Part shown: positions 33,477 to 41,658 of the stretch, piece by piece | Layout: each line of letters opens with the position of its first letter | Numbering within the stretch: the stretch's first letter is position 1 | Assembly: GCF_013626205.1 (NCBI RefSeq) | Contig: NZ_QHJE01000001.1 | Span: 1,364,001 to 1,428,000, forward strand | Source of the DNA: Hyphomicrobium methylovorum | GTDB lineage: Bacteria > Pseudomonadota > Alphaproteobacteria > Rhizobiales > Hyphomicrobiaceae | Length of the DNA: 64,000 bases | Direction: 5' to 3' | Made by a program: the position numbers and the translations under genes | The notes under the pieces: model-generated | Database searches by the model: none | The model's input: only the letters and a program-made list of their open reading frames with translations | Told to the model about the DNA's origin: nothing

Positions 33477-34856
33477 GTGACGGGTGAAGCCGCCACAGAA
33501 CGAACGCCATTCGACCGCCTCGATGCTCTGGTGTCGCTTGCGGCGATACGGCGGCCCGCGCATCGCGTCTCGGGACGTGTCTCGCGCATTAGCACGAGTT
33601 TCATCGTCGTAACGGGTTTATCGAAATTCGTTTCGATTGGTGACGCGGTTTCAATTGCTGGCGTCGGCGGCCCGGTTCTGGGCGAAGTGGCGAGTATCGA
33701 CGCCAACACGATCAACGTCACGCCCTTCGTTGCAGACCATCGGATCGAACTGAACGCGTGCGTGACGGCGATGTCGGGGCAGATGACGCTGTTCCCGCAT
33801 GAAACATGGCTTGGAAGAACGCTTGATGCTCTCGGCAGGCCCATCGATGATGGCGAGCCGCTGCTTCAGGGCGATCGCGCGGTTCCTATTCAAGGCAGCC
33901 CGCCCAGCGCTATGCGGCGCAGCCGACTCGGCGCTCCGCTGACCACCGGCGTCAAAGCGATCGATCTCTTTACGCCGATATGCGCGGGGCAGAGAATTGG
34001 CATCTTTGCGGGGTCGGGCGTCGGCAAATCGACCCTGCTTGCGATGCTCAGCCGCGCGCCATCGGCCGACATGACGGTGCTTGCGCTGGTCGGCGAGCGC
34101 AGCCGCGAAGTTCGCGATTTTCTCGAGGATACGCTCGGAGAAACACGGTCTCAGGTTATTTCCGTGGTCGCTACGTCGGACGAAAGCCCGATGATGCGGC
34201 GACTTGCTCCCGTCTCCGCCATGGCCATCGCGGAGTATTTCCGCGATCAGGGCAAGAACGTTCTGCTCATCATCGATTCACTTACGCGTTACGCTCACTC
34301 GATGCGTGAACTGGCGCTGGCTGCCGACGAGCCACCCGTTGCGCGCGGGTATCCGCCGAGTGTGTTCAGCGCGTTGCCGAAGTTGCTGGAGCGAGCTGGC
34401 ACAGGCGAAGAAGGCGCGGGCACGATTACGGCGATCCTTTCCGTTCTGATCGATGGCGACGACCATAACGATCCGATTGCCGATGCGACGCGCGGCATTC
34501 TTGACGGCCATATCGTTCTCGATCGGGCGATCGCAAGCCAGGGGCGACTGCCCGCCGTCGATCCACTCGTATCGCTATCCCGCCTTGCGCCGAAGATCCG
34601 AACGAAACAACAGGCGCAATTCGCGACGCTGCTTATCGAACTGGTTTCGCGTTTTGAAGATACACGCGATCTCCGCGCGATCGGCGGCTACAAGCCCGGC
34701 AGCGATATCACGCTCGATCAGGCCATGGAGATCGTGCCGAGGCTTTACGACGGGCTGAAGCAGAGTCTGGACGAGCCGCCCGTTGCGGATGTGTTTTCGT
34801 TCCTGTCGCAGATGCTGCCTGGCGGCTCCCGTAACGGGACGCAGCAGCCGCGCTAG
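33477..34856 (+). CDS. fliI: FliI, flagellar export ATPase
   Basis: This 459-residue ATPase has Walker A AGSGVGKST at about 178-186, Walker B NVLLIIDSLTR, and the F1-beta-like signature PPSVFSALPKLLERAG. FliI energises the flagellar export system, held by FliH encoded on the other strand. It starts at GTG shortly after flgF. The N-terminal beta-barrel and the C-terminal helical region are complete. Confidence 0.96.
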   Translation: MTGEAATERTPFDRLDALVSLAAIRRPAHRVSGRVSRISTSFIVVTGLSKFVSIGDAVSIAGVGGPVLGEVASIDANTINVTPFVADHRIELNACVTAMSGQMTLFPHETWLGRTLDALGRPIDDGEPLLQGDRAVPIQGSPPSAMRRSRLGAPLTTGVKAIDLFTPICAGQRIGIFAGSGVGKSTLLAMLSRAPSADMTVLALVGERSREVRDFLEDTLGETRSQVISVVATSDESPMMRRLAPVSAMAIAEYFRDQGKNVLLIIDSLTRYAHSMRELALAADEPPVARGYPPSVFSALPKLLERAGTGEEGAGTITAILSVLIDGDDHNDPIADATRGILDGHIVLDRAIASQGRLPAVDPLVSLSRLAPKIRTKQQAQFATLLIELVSRFEDTRDLRAIGGYKPGSDITLDQAMEIVPRLYDGLKQSLDEPPVADVFSFLSQMLPGGSRNGTQQPR

Positions 34857-34880
34857 CTTGGCGTTTGAGGGTCGCAACAG

Positions 34881-35471
34881 ATGACCACTGGCCCTGAAGC
34901 CATTGGCAAACTGCTTTACAACAGCGCGTTGCTGCAGGGCGAACGCAATCTGATGGTGAAACGCGACGCTCCCCTCGTGCACCAGGCGCCAACCGCTGCT
35001 GCGCCGCCGCTCGCCCACGATGGAAAAACAACGGCCGCGGTTTTGATGACGCTGCTGGAAGATCAGCTTGAAGCGTCAGATGCTAAAATCGCCAACGTTG
35101 CAGGAAGCGGCGAAAAGCAAATCGCTGCCTTAGCGGGGAATGCGGATCCCTCGCGCCGCGTGACGCAACGCTATGCCGAAAACGGTTTTGTGTCGGCTGA
35201 CGATGGCGTGCGGCACGAGATGCTTGGGTTTGCCGAGCAGGCGCGGCTTCCCGGTGTTTCTCCGCTTGTCTCGGGCGATCTTGCGAGCTTCATCCAACGC
35301 TCCGCTGCGATGGCAGCAGGGCAGCCGGTCCGGCAAGACGCATCGGTAAGCGCGCGTCGCGGCGGTGGGGTTCTCGCTTACCTAAGCGGGATTTCGACCC
35401 TCAGGATCGCAGGCGTTGCGGTTGGCACGCTTTGGTTCGGCTTTCTGATTGGCGGTTGGCTCCTGCACTAA
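34881..35471 (+). CDS. Unknown protein with C-terminal membrane anchor, downstream of fliI
   Basis: I do not recognise this 196-residue protein. Most of it is soluble and Ala/Gln-rich; the last ~25 residues (STLRIAGVAVGTLWFGFLIG and on) form a single membrane helix ending almost at the C-terminus, as in a tail-anchored protein. It begins 24 nt after fliI on the same strand and takes the place where many bacteria have fliJ. It lacks the long coiled coil of FliJ, so I do not call it that. Co-expression with flagellar genes is likely. Confidence 0.6.
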   Translation: MTTGPEAIGKLLYNSALLQGERNLMVKRDAPLVHQAPTAAAPPLAHDGKTTAAVLMTLLEDQLEASDAKIANVAGSGEKQIAALAGNADPSRRVTQRYAENGFVSADDGVRHEMLGFAEQARLPGVSPLVSGDLASFIQRSAAMAAGQPVRQDASVSARRGGGVLAYLSGISTLRIAGVAVGTLWFGFLIGGWLLH

Positions 35472-35493
35472 GACTTAGCGAAGCGCGGCGGGA

Positions 35494-36231
35494 TCAGACG
35501 GCCGTCTGCTTCGTATCGCGCTGGCGCTCGGCGTCGGGCTCTTTACGCGCGGCGTGTGCTTTGCCGAGCTGCTCCAACAACGACATGAGAACCGGATCAC
35601 CTGCAGCTCGCGAGAACGCGCGTGATGCAGCCTGATCTTCCGGCGCCAATAGCGAGCCTGCCATCGGCGCCTGATTTGCGACGGCGCGCTGTGCGACGGA
35701 AGGTTCGGGTGGAACGACTGCGCCAGCAGTCGGCGCTTCGACAGACTTCGTCGTCGATGCCGCAGACACGGCTGATGGTTGTTCGGCCATGGCGGTGGTG
35801 AACGGCGCCGCCGCTTGCTGACCTTCACCGAACCAAGCGACTTCCTGAAGCCTGCGTTGAACGAGGCCATCGAGTGTCGAGCCGCCCGCCTTATTATATT
35901 GCAGGAACAAGGACCGCGCCTTGTCCATGTCGCCACTCGCGATTGCATCGCCGAGGCCGCTCGTCGCCCACGTCCGGCCAGCGTTGTAGGTCAACGAGGT
36001 CAGCGCGGCCTTGCTGCCGGAATCGAGATCGGGGGCAACGGATTCGACGAACTCAGCGGCCTTGCGAATTTCTCCGGCAAACCGGCGCTCCGCCTCCGCC
36101 TTGTCGATCACTTCGCCGGGAAAGGCCGCTCGCGTGCCATACCCATTGCTGTGCTGGGCGTAATCCCAGGTCGCTTTGGAGGCGTAGCCTTCGAATTTCT
36201 TGATAGCGTCGAGATAATTTGAATCCAGCAT
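35494..36231 (-). CDS. GH24-type muramidase (lysozyme-like)
   Basis: The first ~135 residues of this 245-residue protein match the phage-lysozyme/GH24 family: IKKFEGYASKATWDYAQHSN with the catalytic Glu near residue 14, then GYGTRA with the Thr of the E-D-T triad, and LTSLTYNAG, QRRLQEVAWF later. It should cut the beta-1,4 link of peptidoglycan. A ~100-residue Ala/Pro-rich tail follows. No signal peptide or membrane helix is seen, so export to the periplasm must use another route. It converges on the fliI operon, and no flgJ-type muramidase is present in the window. Confidence 0.75.
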   Translation of the reverse strand: MLDSNYLDAIKKFEGYASKATWDYAQHSNGYGTRAAFPGEVIDKAEAERRFAGEIRKAAEFVESVAPDLDSGSKAALTSLTYNAGRTWATSGLGDAIASGDMDKARSLFLQYNKAGGSTLDGLVQRRLQEVAWFGEGQQAAAPFTTAMAEQPSAVSAASTTKSVEAPTAGAVVPPEPSVAQRAVANQAPMAGSLLAPEDQAASRAFSRAAGDPVLMSLLEQLGKAHAARKEPDAERQRDTKQTAV

Positions 36232-36273
36232 GGCGCAAGTCTGCCAGCGGCACCTTGCAGCAAACTGATGATG

Positions 36274-37509
36274 CTAACGCCGGGCGCGCGCCACATCCCT
36301 GAGCACGCTCGCTTCGAGTTGTATTTCGTCTACGCGGCTCTTCAGAACGTCACCGATGCTGACAATGCCAACGACCTTGCCGTTCACGACGACCGGCAAA
36401 TGGCGGAAGCGGCGCTCCGTCATGACGTTGGCAACGACGGAGACCCGATCGCCGGGCGCGCAGGTCACGACAGCTCGCGTCATAAGGTCGGACACGTGCT
36501 TCGCCGGGAGCTCAATGCCGAACTGATCGATGCCGCGCGCCAAATCGCGCTCCGACACGATGCCCTGCAATCTGCCTTCGGAATCGAGAACGAGCATGGC
36601 GCCAACGTCTTCCATCCGAAAACTACGCGCAAGCGCCTGCACTGTGGCATCGGCGGCAATAGCTTTCACGGATGCGCCGCCTTTGGATTTCAAAATGTCG
36701 GCTACGCGCATGTCTTCACTCCAATCTGCATCCGCTGGCCCTTCGGCTTTGCGGGCATGAAGGCGATATACTGCCGCCATTAAATCGGCGCGGTCTTCAG
36801 AGGTCATCGGATCGAGACGATCACGATCGGGTCGGGCAATAAGGCTTGCGATATCGGCGACGATGCAGCTTCCGGAACTCAATGCGGGCGTATCGCGACA
36901 GTGCGCGCACCGCGTTGTGATCACTGGAAACCCCGCCGCCTTACCAGCTTCGGCGCTGAACGATGCGGCCTCGATCAGCAGACAGTTGTCCGGCTCAGTC
37001 CCGACGGCGTCGCGCATTTCCCGATAGACCCGGGCGCACGCATCATTGCCCCCGGTATCGTTGGTGACGACCACGTCAAATGCATTTCGTCCGAATTCGC
37101 CGAATGCGGATCTCACGAGACGGTCGGTATCGCAACGATTGAGAAGCGAAGCGAGCGCGAGACGAATGCCTTCCTGGCGAGCAACGACAACGAGATCACG
37201 TATGCCGGGGCGCGGATCTACCGCGGCACTCGCCAGCAACTCGCTGAACACCTTTGACGCGCGCCGATACATCGTGCGCATCAACACAGCGAAATCTTCG
37301 GTTTCCGGCCGCCCGCGCAGCATCGAGCGGACGTAATGCGCCATACGGGCTTCGGCATCGATCAGCTTGGCCGTCAACGCGAAACCTTCACGATCACATG
37401 CCCAGTCGAAGCCCGATTCCGCGAAAGCCTGTGCAAAGGCTTTGCGCCGGATATCTTCAATCTCGGCGAGCGCGCCGTCGGCTCGAATAATGATGACTTG
37501 GAGAGCCAT
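36274..37509 (-). CDS. HAD-like pseudo-phosphatase fused to a CBS domain pair
   Basis: The N-terminal ~230 residues of this 411-residue protein have the length and layout of a CbbY/Gph-type HAD phosphatase. Motif I, normally DxDGTL, reads RADGAL, so the nucleophilic Asp is Arg9. The later acidic motif (usually EDS) reads EAA at 180-182. Catalysis by the HAD route is therefore unlikely. Residues ~266-400 form two CBS domains (MRVADILKS, GIVSERDLARGI, HVSDLMTRAVVTCAPGDRVS, HLPVVVNGKVVGIVSIGDVL), which bind adenosyl nucleotides. This looks like a nucleotide-responsive sensor or binding protein; the partner is unknown. Confidence 0.72.
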   Translation of the reverse strand: MALQVIIIRADGALAEIEDIRRKAFAQAFAESGFDWACDREGFALTAKLIDAEARMAHYVRSMLRGRPETEDFAVLMRTMYRRASKVFSELLASAAVDPRPGIRDLVVVARQEGIRLALASLLNRCDTDRLVRSAFGEFGRNAFDVVVTNDTGGNDACARVYREMRDAVGTEPDNCLLIEAASFSAEAGKAAGFPVITTRCAHCRDTPALSSGSCIVADIASLIARPDRDRLDPMTSEDRADLMAAVYRLHARKAEGPADADWSEDMRVADILKSKGGASVKAIAADATVQALARSFRMEDVGAMLVLDSEGRLQGIVSERDLARGIDQFGIELPAKHVSDLMTRAVVTCAPGDRVSVVANVMTERRFRHLPVVVNGKVVGIVSIGDVLKSRVDEIQLEASVLRDVARARR

Positions 37510-37746
37510 CTACCGCCCTTCACCCACACGAAAGTCGTAGCCCGCTACGTAGTCTTTCCCAACCGCCGGGCCAACGCGACGTAAAGCCCGCAAGGCCGAT
37601 GCCGTTGAATTGGTTCACGAGTCCGTAACCAGCCTGAAATTGACCACGCCCCCGCTTTTCATCGCGGTGCAGCATTGCCTCGCCCACGCCCCCTATGGCA
37701 CTTTCGATCGAGGCGCTCACGCTGCACCTTACAGACCAAGGTTCCT

Positions 37747-38913
37747 ATGGCTACCAAATCCACCATCGCTGCCTGCGGTATCCGTGTGGTCGCCAGTACC
37801 CTTGCGACACGGGAAGCCGTTGCCGCGGCGCGCTCCGAGCTTGCGGGCGTCATCCTTCAGCACATCATCGTATTTTTTTCGAGCAACCACGATCCGGCGG
37901 TTCTCATCGACGCGATGAAGCAGAGCTTCCCCGACTCGACGATATCGGGTTGCAGTACCTGCGGCGAAATCGGCCCCCTCGGACTGATTCAGGGCGGCAT
38001 CGTTCTGATCGCGTTTCCCGAGTCCGGCTTTCGCGTCATGAGCGAAGTCATCCCGGATATCGATAAGGGCGGCGTGGAGCGCGCATCGGAAATCGCTCGC
38101 CGGCTTCGCATTCAGATGATCACAGGAGCGACGCGGGCGGCGAAGGAACACATGTTCGCGCTTATCCTCGTCGACGGATTGTCGAACGCCGAGGAAACGC
38201 TGACCTCAGCGATCGATCTATCGCTTGACGGCATCGAGCTTGTCGGCGGATCGGCGGGCGACGGGCTCGAATTTCGCAACACCATTCTCATTCATCGCGG
38301 CCGCGTCGTTCAGCGCGGCGCTATCTTTTTCATCGTCGAGGCTGCGCTTCCGATTCGCATTTTCAAAACGCAGAATTTCGAGCCGACGCCTGTCAAGCTC
38401 GTCGTTACAGCTGCCGATACCGAAAATCGCATCGTGCACGAACTCAACGCGGAACCCGCAGCGCGCGAGTACGCCAACGCTATTGGATTATCGCTCGAGG
38501 ATTTGTCGCCCTATACCTTCGCTTCATATCCGCTCGTCGTGAAGGTTGGCGGCAACTATTATTGCCGCTGCATTCGTGCCGTGAACCCAGACCAAAGTCT
38601 CTCATTCTACTGTGCCATCGACGAAGGTCTTGTTTTCACTGTCGCGCGTCCGCGTGATATGCTGAGCACGACGCTCGAAGCTCTCGAGAATGTCAATGCG
38701 CTACTCGGCGGAACCGATTTTGTTTTAGGCTTCGACTGCATTCTGCGGCGTCTGGACGCCGAAAGTCGACAGGTGCGCTACAAGGTCGAAGAACTATATC
38801 AGCGGTTCGGAGTTGCTGGTTTTCATACTTATGGCGAGCAGTTCAACGCGATGCATCTCAACCAGACACTGACCGGGATTGCGTTTGCGACGACGATGGA
38901 CAAGCCGGCTTAG
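37747..38913 (+). CDS. FIST-domain sensory protein (NosP-like)
   Basis: The protein is 388 residues from the ATG with an AAGG ribosome site 5 nt upstream; a longer frame adds 24 unlikely residues. It has the FIST N-terminal domain (ELVGGSAGDG, HIIVFFSSNHDP, SGCSTCGEIG) and a C-terminal FIST_C part (FHTYGEQFNAMHLNQTLTGI). FIST proteins are cytosolic ligand sensors; NosP members bind haem and NO and inhibit a co-encoded hybrid kinase (NahK in Pseudomonas). The next gene, 3 nt downstream, is just such a kinase. Haem binding cannot be read from the sequence alone. Confidence 0.78.
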   Translation: MATKSTIAACGIRVVASTLATREAVAAARSELAGVILQHIIVFFSSNHDPAVLIDAMKQSFPDSTISGCSTCGEIGPLGLIQGGIVLIAFPESGFRVMSEVIPDIDKGGVERASEIARRLRIQMITGATRAAKEHMFALILVDGLSNAEETLTSAIDLSLDGIELVGGSAGDGLEFRNTILIHRGRVVQRGAIFFIVEAALPIRIFKTQNFEPTPVKLVVTAADTENRIVHELNAEPAAREYANAIGLSLEDLSPYTFASYPLVVKVGGNYYCRCIRAVNPDQSLSFYCAIDEGLVFTVARPRDMLSTTLEALENVNALLGGTDFVLGFDCILRRLDAESRQVRYKVEELYQRFGVAGFHTYGEQFNAMHLNQTLTGIAFATTMDKPA

Positions 38914-38916
38914 GCC

Positions 38917-40278
38917 ATGGCGAACCAAGACACATCTGACAACAACCAAATGAACCCGGCCGACGTTGGTCGGACCGTCGATAAACTACGCAAGATCAAC
39001 GACGCACTGATGAAGCGCGTCGAGCGGTCAATGGATCAGCAGGCGAACGCCTTCACGCTTTTTCAGACCGCGATCAATCAGGAAGCGCAGATCCGCATTC
39101 GCACGGAAGAGCTCAACAACGCGCTGACGAAACTTGCGCATGCCAACCTCGAACTCAGCGAAGCGCGCGATACGGCCGAGCGCGCCAATCTTTTCAAGAC
39201 GCGTTTCTTCACCGCTGTCGGACACGATCTGCTGCAACCGCTGCACGCCGCGCGACTCATGCTTTCCGAACTGGAAAACGCCAAGGACGCGAATGACACT
39301 AAGCAACTCGCAACCAACATATCGGGCGCGCTCGTCTCGATCGAAGAACTCCTGACAAGCATCCTCGACATTTCGAAGCTCGAAGCGGGCGTATTCGTCC
39401 CGAATATCCAGACGGTGCCGCTTAGCCTGATTTTCGAACAGTTGTCTTGCAGCCTGGCACCGATTGCCCGGCGAAAGAAACTCGATGTCCGATGCCGCCA
39501 GACGGACCTCAACGTGCGGTCGGATCCGCAGATGCTCAGCCGCATCATACAAAACCTGCTCGCAAACGCGGTGCATTACACTGAGAAGGGTAGCGTGCTT
39601 CTCGCCGCACGTCGGCGCGGCGACCGGGTTGCAATCGAAGTGTGGGACACAGGACCCGGCATCTCGCTTCAGGAGCAAGAACGGATTTTTGACGAGTTCC
39701 ACCGGGGTGCTGCATCAGAGCGTGCAGGCGGCACTGGCTTCGGTCTCGGTCTCGCCATCGTGCGGCGTATGGCGGATGCGCTTGAGCATACTTTGACGCT
39801 GAACTCCCGCGTGGGCCGCGGATCGCACTTCGCGATCATGGCGCCTTTCGCATCCAGCACAAAAGCCGAGCCGACCGATGTGCTCGAACCCATGATCACC
39901 ACCAACCTCGTCGCAAAGCCCCTCATTGTGATCGACAACGATCTTGGGGTGCTCAGCGCGATGCAGATGCTGTTATCGCGATGGGGCGCTGACGTTCGGG
40001 TTGCGCGCGATCTGGATGACGTGGCTGAAATTCTCAATGATCCCAGCTTCTCTCCAGCGATCATTCTCGCAGACTATCACCTGGATGAGAGCGTGCTCGG
40101 CATTGAGGCCGTCACGGCTATTCGCGAAGGCCTAGGGGCTGAGATCCCCGCGATCCTCATCACTGCCGACCGGAACAGCGTCACCGCAGAGGCGGCACGC
40201 GAGCACAATTGCGAGCTTCTTTACAAGCCGGTGCGGCCTGCCGAGCTTCGCGCGCTTATGCAGCATCTGCTCGCGTGA
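38917..40278 (+). CDS. Hybrid histidine kinase with C-terminal receiver (NahK-like)
   Basis: This 453-residue cytosolic kinase has an N-terminal coiled coil, an H-box VGHDLLQPLHAARL with the phospho-acceptor His103, N-box NLLANAVHY, the ATP lid GTGFGLGLAIVRRM, and a receiver domain from about 335 to the end with phospho-acceptor Asp386 (ILADYHLDE). It has no membrane helix. Coupled to the FIST gene (3-nt gap), it matches the NosP-NahK arrangement, where the FIST protein gates kinase activity. It converges with a LuxR-type response regulator only 4 nt away. Confidence 0.85.
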   Translation: MANQDTSDNNQMNPADVGRTVDKLRKINDALMKRVERSMDQQANAFTLFQTAINQEAQIRIRTEELNNALTKLAHANLELSEARDTAERANLFKTRFFTAVGHDLLQPLHAARLMLSELENAKDANDTKQLATNISGALVSIEELLTSILDISKLEAGVFVPNIQTVPLSLIFEQLSCSLAPIARRKKLDVRCRQTDLNVRSDPQMLSRIIQNLLANAVHYTEKGSVLLAARRRGDRVAIEVWDTGPGISLQEQERIFDEFHRGAASERAGGTGFGLGLAIVRRMADALEHTLTLNSRVGRGSHFAIMAPFASSTKAEPTDVLEPMITTNLVAKPLIVIDNDLGVLSAMQMLLSRWGADVRVARDLDDVAEILNDPSFSPAIILADYHLDESVLGIEAVTAIREGLGAEIPAILITADRNSVTAEAAREHNCELLYKPVRPAELRALMQHLLA

Positions 40279-40282
40279 ACGG

Positions 40283-40954
40283 CTAAAGGTGATTTTCGCC
40301 GATGATCGATTCAAAATCGATGCGCTGGACTTCGATCACCGCTTGCGTGCGTGAAGATACGCCGAGTTTGCGCAGAATCTCGGAGACGTGCGCCTTGACG
40401 GTCGTTTCCTCGATCTGAAGTTCGTGCGCGATCTGCTTGTTCAGGAGACCCTGCCTGAGCATCCTCAGCACGCTCAACTGCTTCGGCGTCAACGCTTTGA
40501 GGCGATCTGCCAGATCGCCGCGACCTTCGGATGCTTCCGGCGCTTCCGGCGGCCTGTAGCCTTTCGGCAAAGTCAGCGATCCATCCATGACGTCTTTCAA
40601 CGCTGCAGCGATCTCTGCACGATCCGCCGATTTTGAAATGAAGCCCGCCGCGCCATATCGCATCACATCGTGCACGATGCGCGGGTCTTCGTACGCCGAC
40701 ACGACGACGATCGGAACACTGGGATGAAGCGATCGAAGCTCCAACAATCCTTCAAAGCTGCGCGTTCCTGGCAATGCTAAATCAAGCAAGAGCACGTCGA
40801 ACATCGGTTCGGCGGCAAGCACCGTTTTTGCGGCGGCGATCGATACAGCTTCGCGAGTGACGGTACCGGGGAAGATGCCGAGTATTGCTCTTTGCAAGGC
40901 CTCGACGAAAAGCGGGTGGTCATCGACGATCAAAATTCGGGCTGGCGCAGACAA
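40283..40954 (-). CDS. LuxR/NarL-family response regulator
   Basis: This 223-residue protein has a receiver domain with acidic pocket DDH at 11-13, phospho-acceptor Asp58 (LLLDLALPG) and Lys of the ISKSA block, then a LuxR-type helix-turn-helix (LTPKQLSVLRMLRQGLLNKQ, ETTVKAHVSEILRKLGV) near 148-215. It resembles the AgmR/ErbR-type regulators found with FIST/hybrid-kinase genes and PQQ-alcohol dehydrogenase control in Pseudomonas. Convergent with the kinase, it is a likely phosphorylation partner; this is inferred. Confidence 0.85.
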   Translation of the reverse strand: MSAPARILIVDDHPLFVEALQRAILGIFPGTVTREAVSIAAAKTVLAAEPMFDVLLLDLALPGTRSFEGLLELRSLHPSVPIVVVSAYEDPRIVHDVMRYGAAGFISKSADRAEIAAALKDVMDGSLTLPKGYRPPEAPEASEGRGDLADRLKALTPKQLSVLRMLRQGLLNKQIAHELQIEETTVKAHVSEILRKLGVSSRTQAVIEVQRIDFESIIGENHL

Positions 40955-41481
40955 TATTCAGAACCTCCAGACCGACTTACGTCGTAGTCTCCGACGGGGC
41001 AGTTTGCCGCGGATGACCGCGATGTAGCCGCGAGTCACTTATCAACTTCTTGAATGGCACTGAAGACTGTCAGGCCAAATCCGACTTTGGTCGTAATGCG
41101 TTTGGCGGGAGTGGGCACGAACCGAGTGAAGAGTCCGTTTCTGAAGGGCAAATTCGGCTCAGTCGATTGATCGCTCCCCGCGCGAGAGAACGCGGCGGCC
41201 ATTATATCCCGTCTGACGAAAAGCATTTGTGACATTAACGATGTGCTGCGCTCCGCCTGCCAGCAAGGAAATTCGGTCCGGCGAGAATCAACCACCGCCA
41301 AAGCACCGCGAATGATCTCGCATCGGGTCCATGCTCATCGGCAGTCGGCGGCATTGGCGTAAGTCCACTGCGAACCCCAGGCACGCAAACCTGTAAAGCA
41401 AGGGCCATGGCGTCGACCGATCACGCGTTGGACCTTACGGCATAAGACGTACCCGCACGGCCATGAGTGGAGTTTGCCCGG
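40955..41481. other. Non-coding stretch between the regulator and the tail-fibre genes
   Basis: I see no gene I can support in these 527 bases. Several short frames exist (the longest is 88 codons on the minus strand), but they have no ribosome site, no domain and unusual composition (Arg/Ser-rich). The left part holds the response-regulator promoter. Lack of any conserved-looking reading frame next to a phage-like gene suggests decayed sequence. Confidence 0.4.
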
Positions 41482-41658
41482 CTAGTCACTCAGCGGTGGG
41501 TCGATCCACTCGTAGGACACGCCGTTCCAGCGTTGGCCGATCTCGCCGCCATTGTGGCCGACGGCTTGCCCGTCACTTGGTTCCCATGCAGCGTCGTCGG
41601 CAAGCTCGACGACGTTCGCAACGTCTCCCGTCGCAACATCAATGATCGTCTTGCGCAT
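41482..41658 (-). CDS. Small phage-tail-associated protein (58 residues)
   Basis: This protein reads MRKTIIDVATGDVANVVELA and ends with GQRWNGVSYEWIDPPLSD. This pattern (IIDVATGxVxNVVEL ... GGEIGQRW ... W) recurs in tiny proteins encoded right after phage or gene-transfer-agent tail-fibre genes; that recollection is from general knowledge. It has its own GAGGAG ribosome site 9-10 nt before ATG. With the frame of the upstream tail gene restored, the two are coupled by TGATG. Exact function unknown. Confidence 0.6.
   Translation of the reverse strand: MRKTIIDVATGDVANVVELADDAAWEPSDGQAVGHNGGEIGQRWNGVSYEWIDPPLSD

Noticed and set aside
41035-41301. 88-codon minus-strand frame in the gap after the response regulator
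   Set aside because: No ribosome site, no domain, Arg/Ser-rich composition and no conserved pattern.
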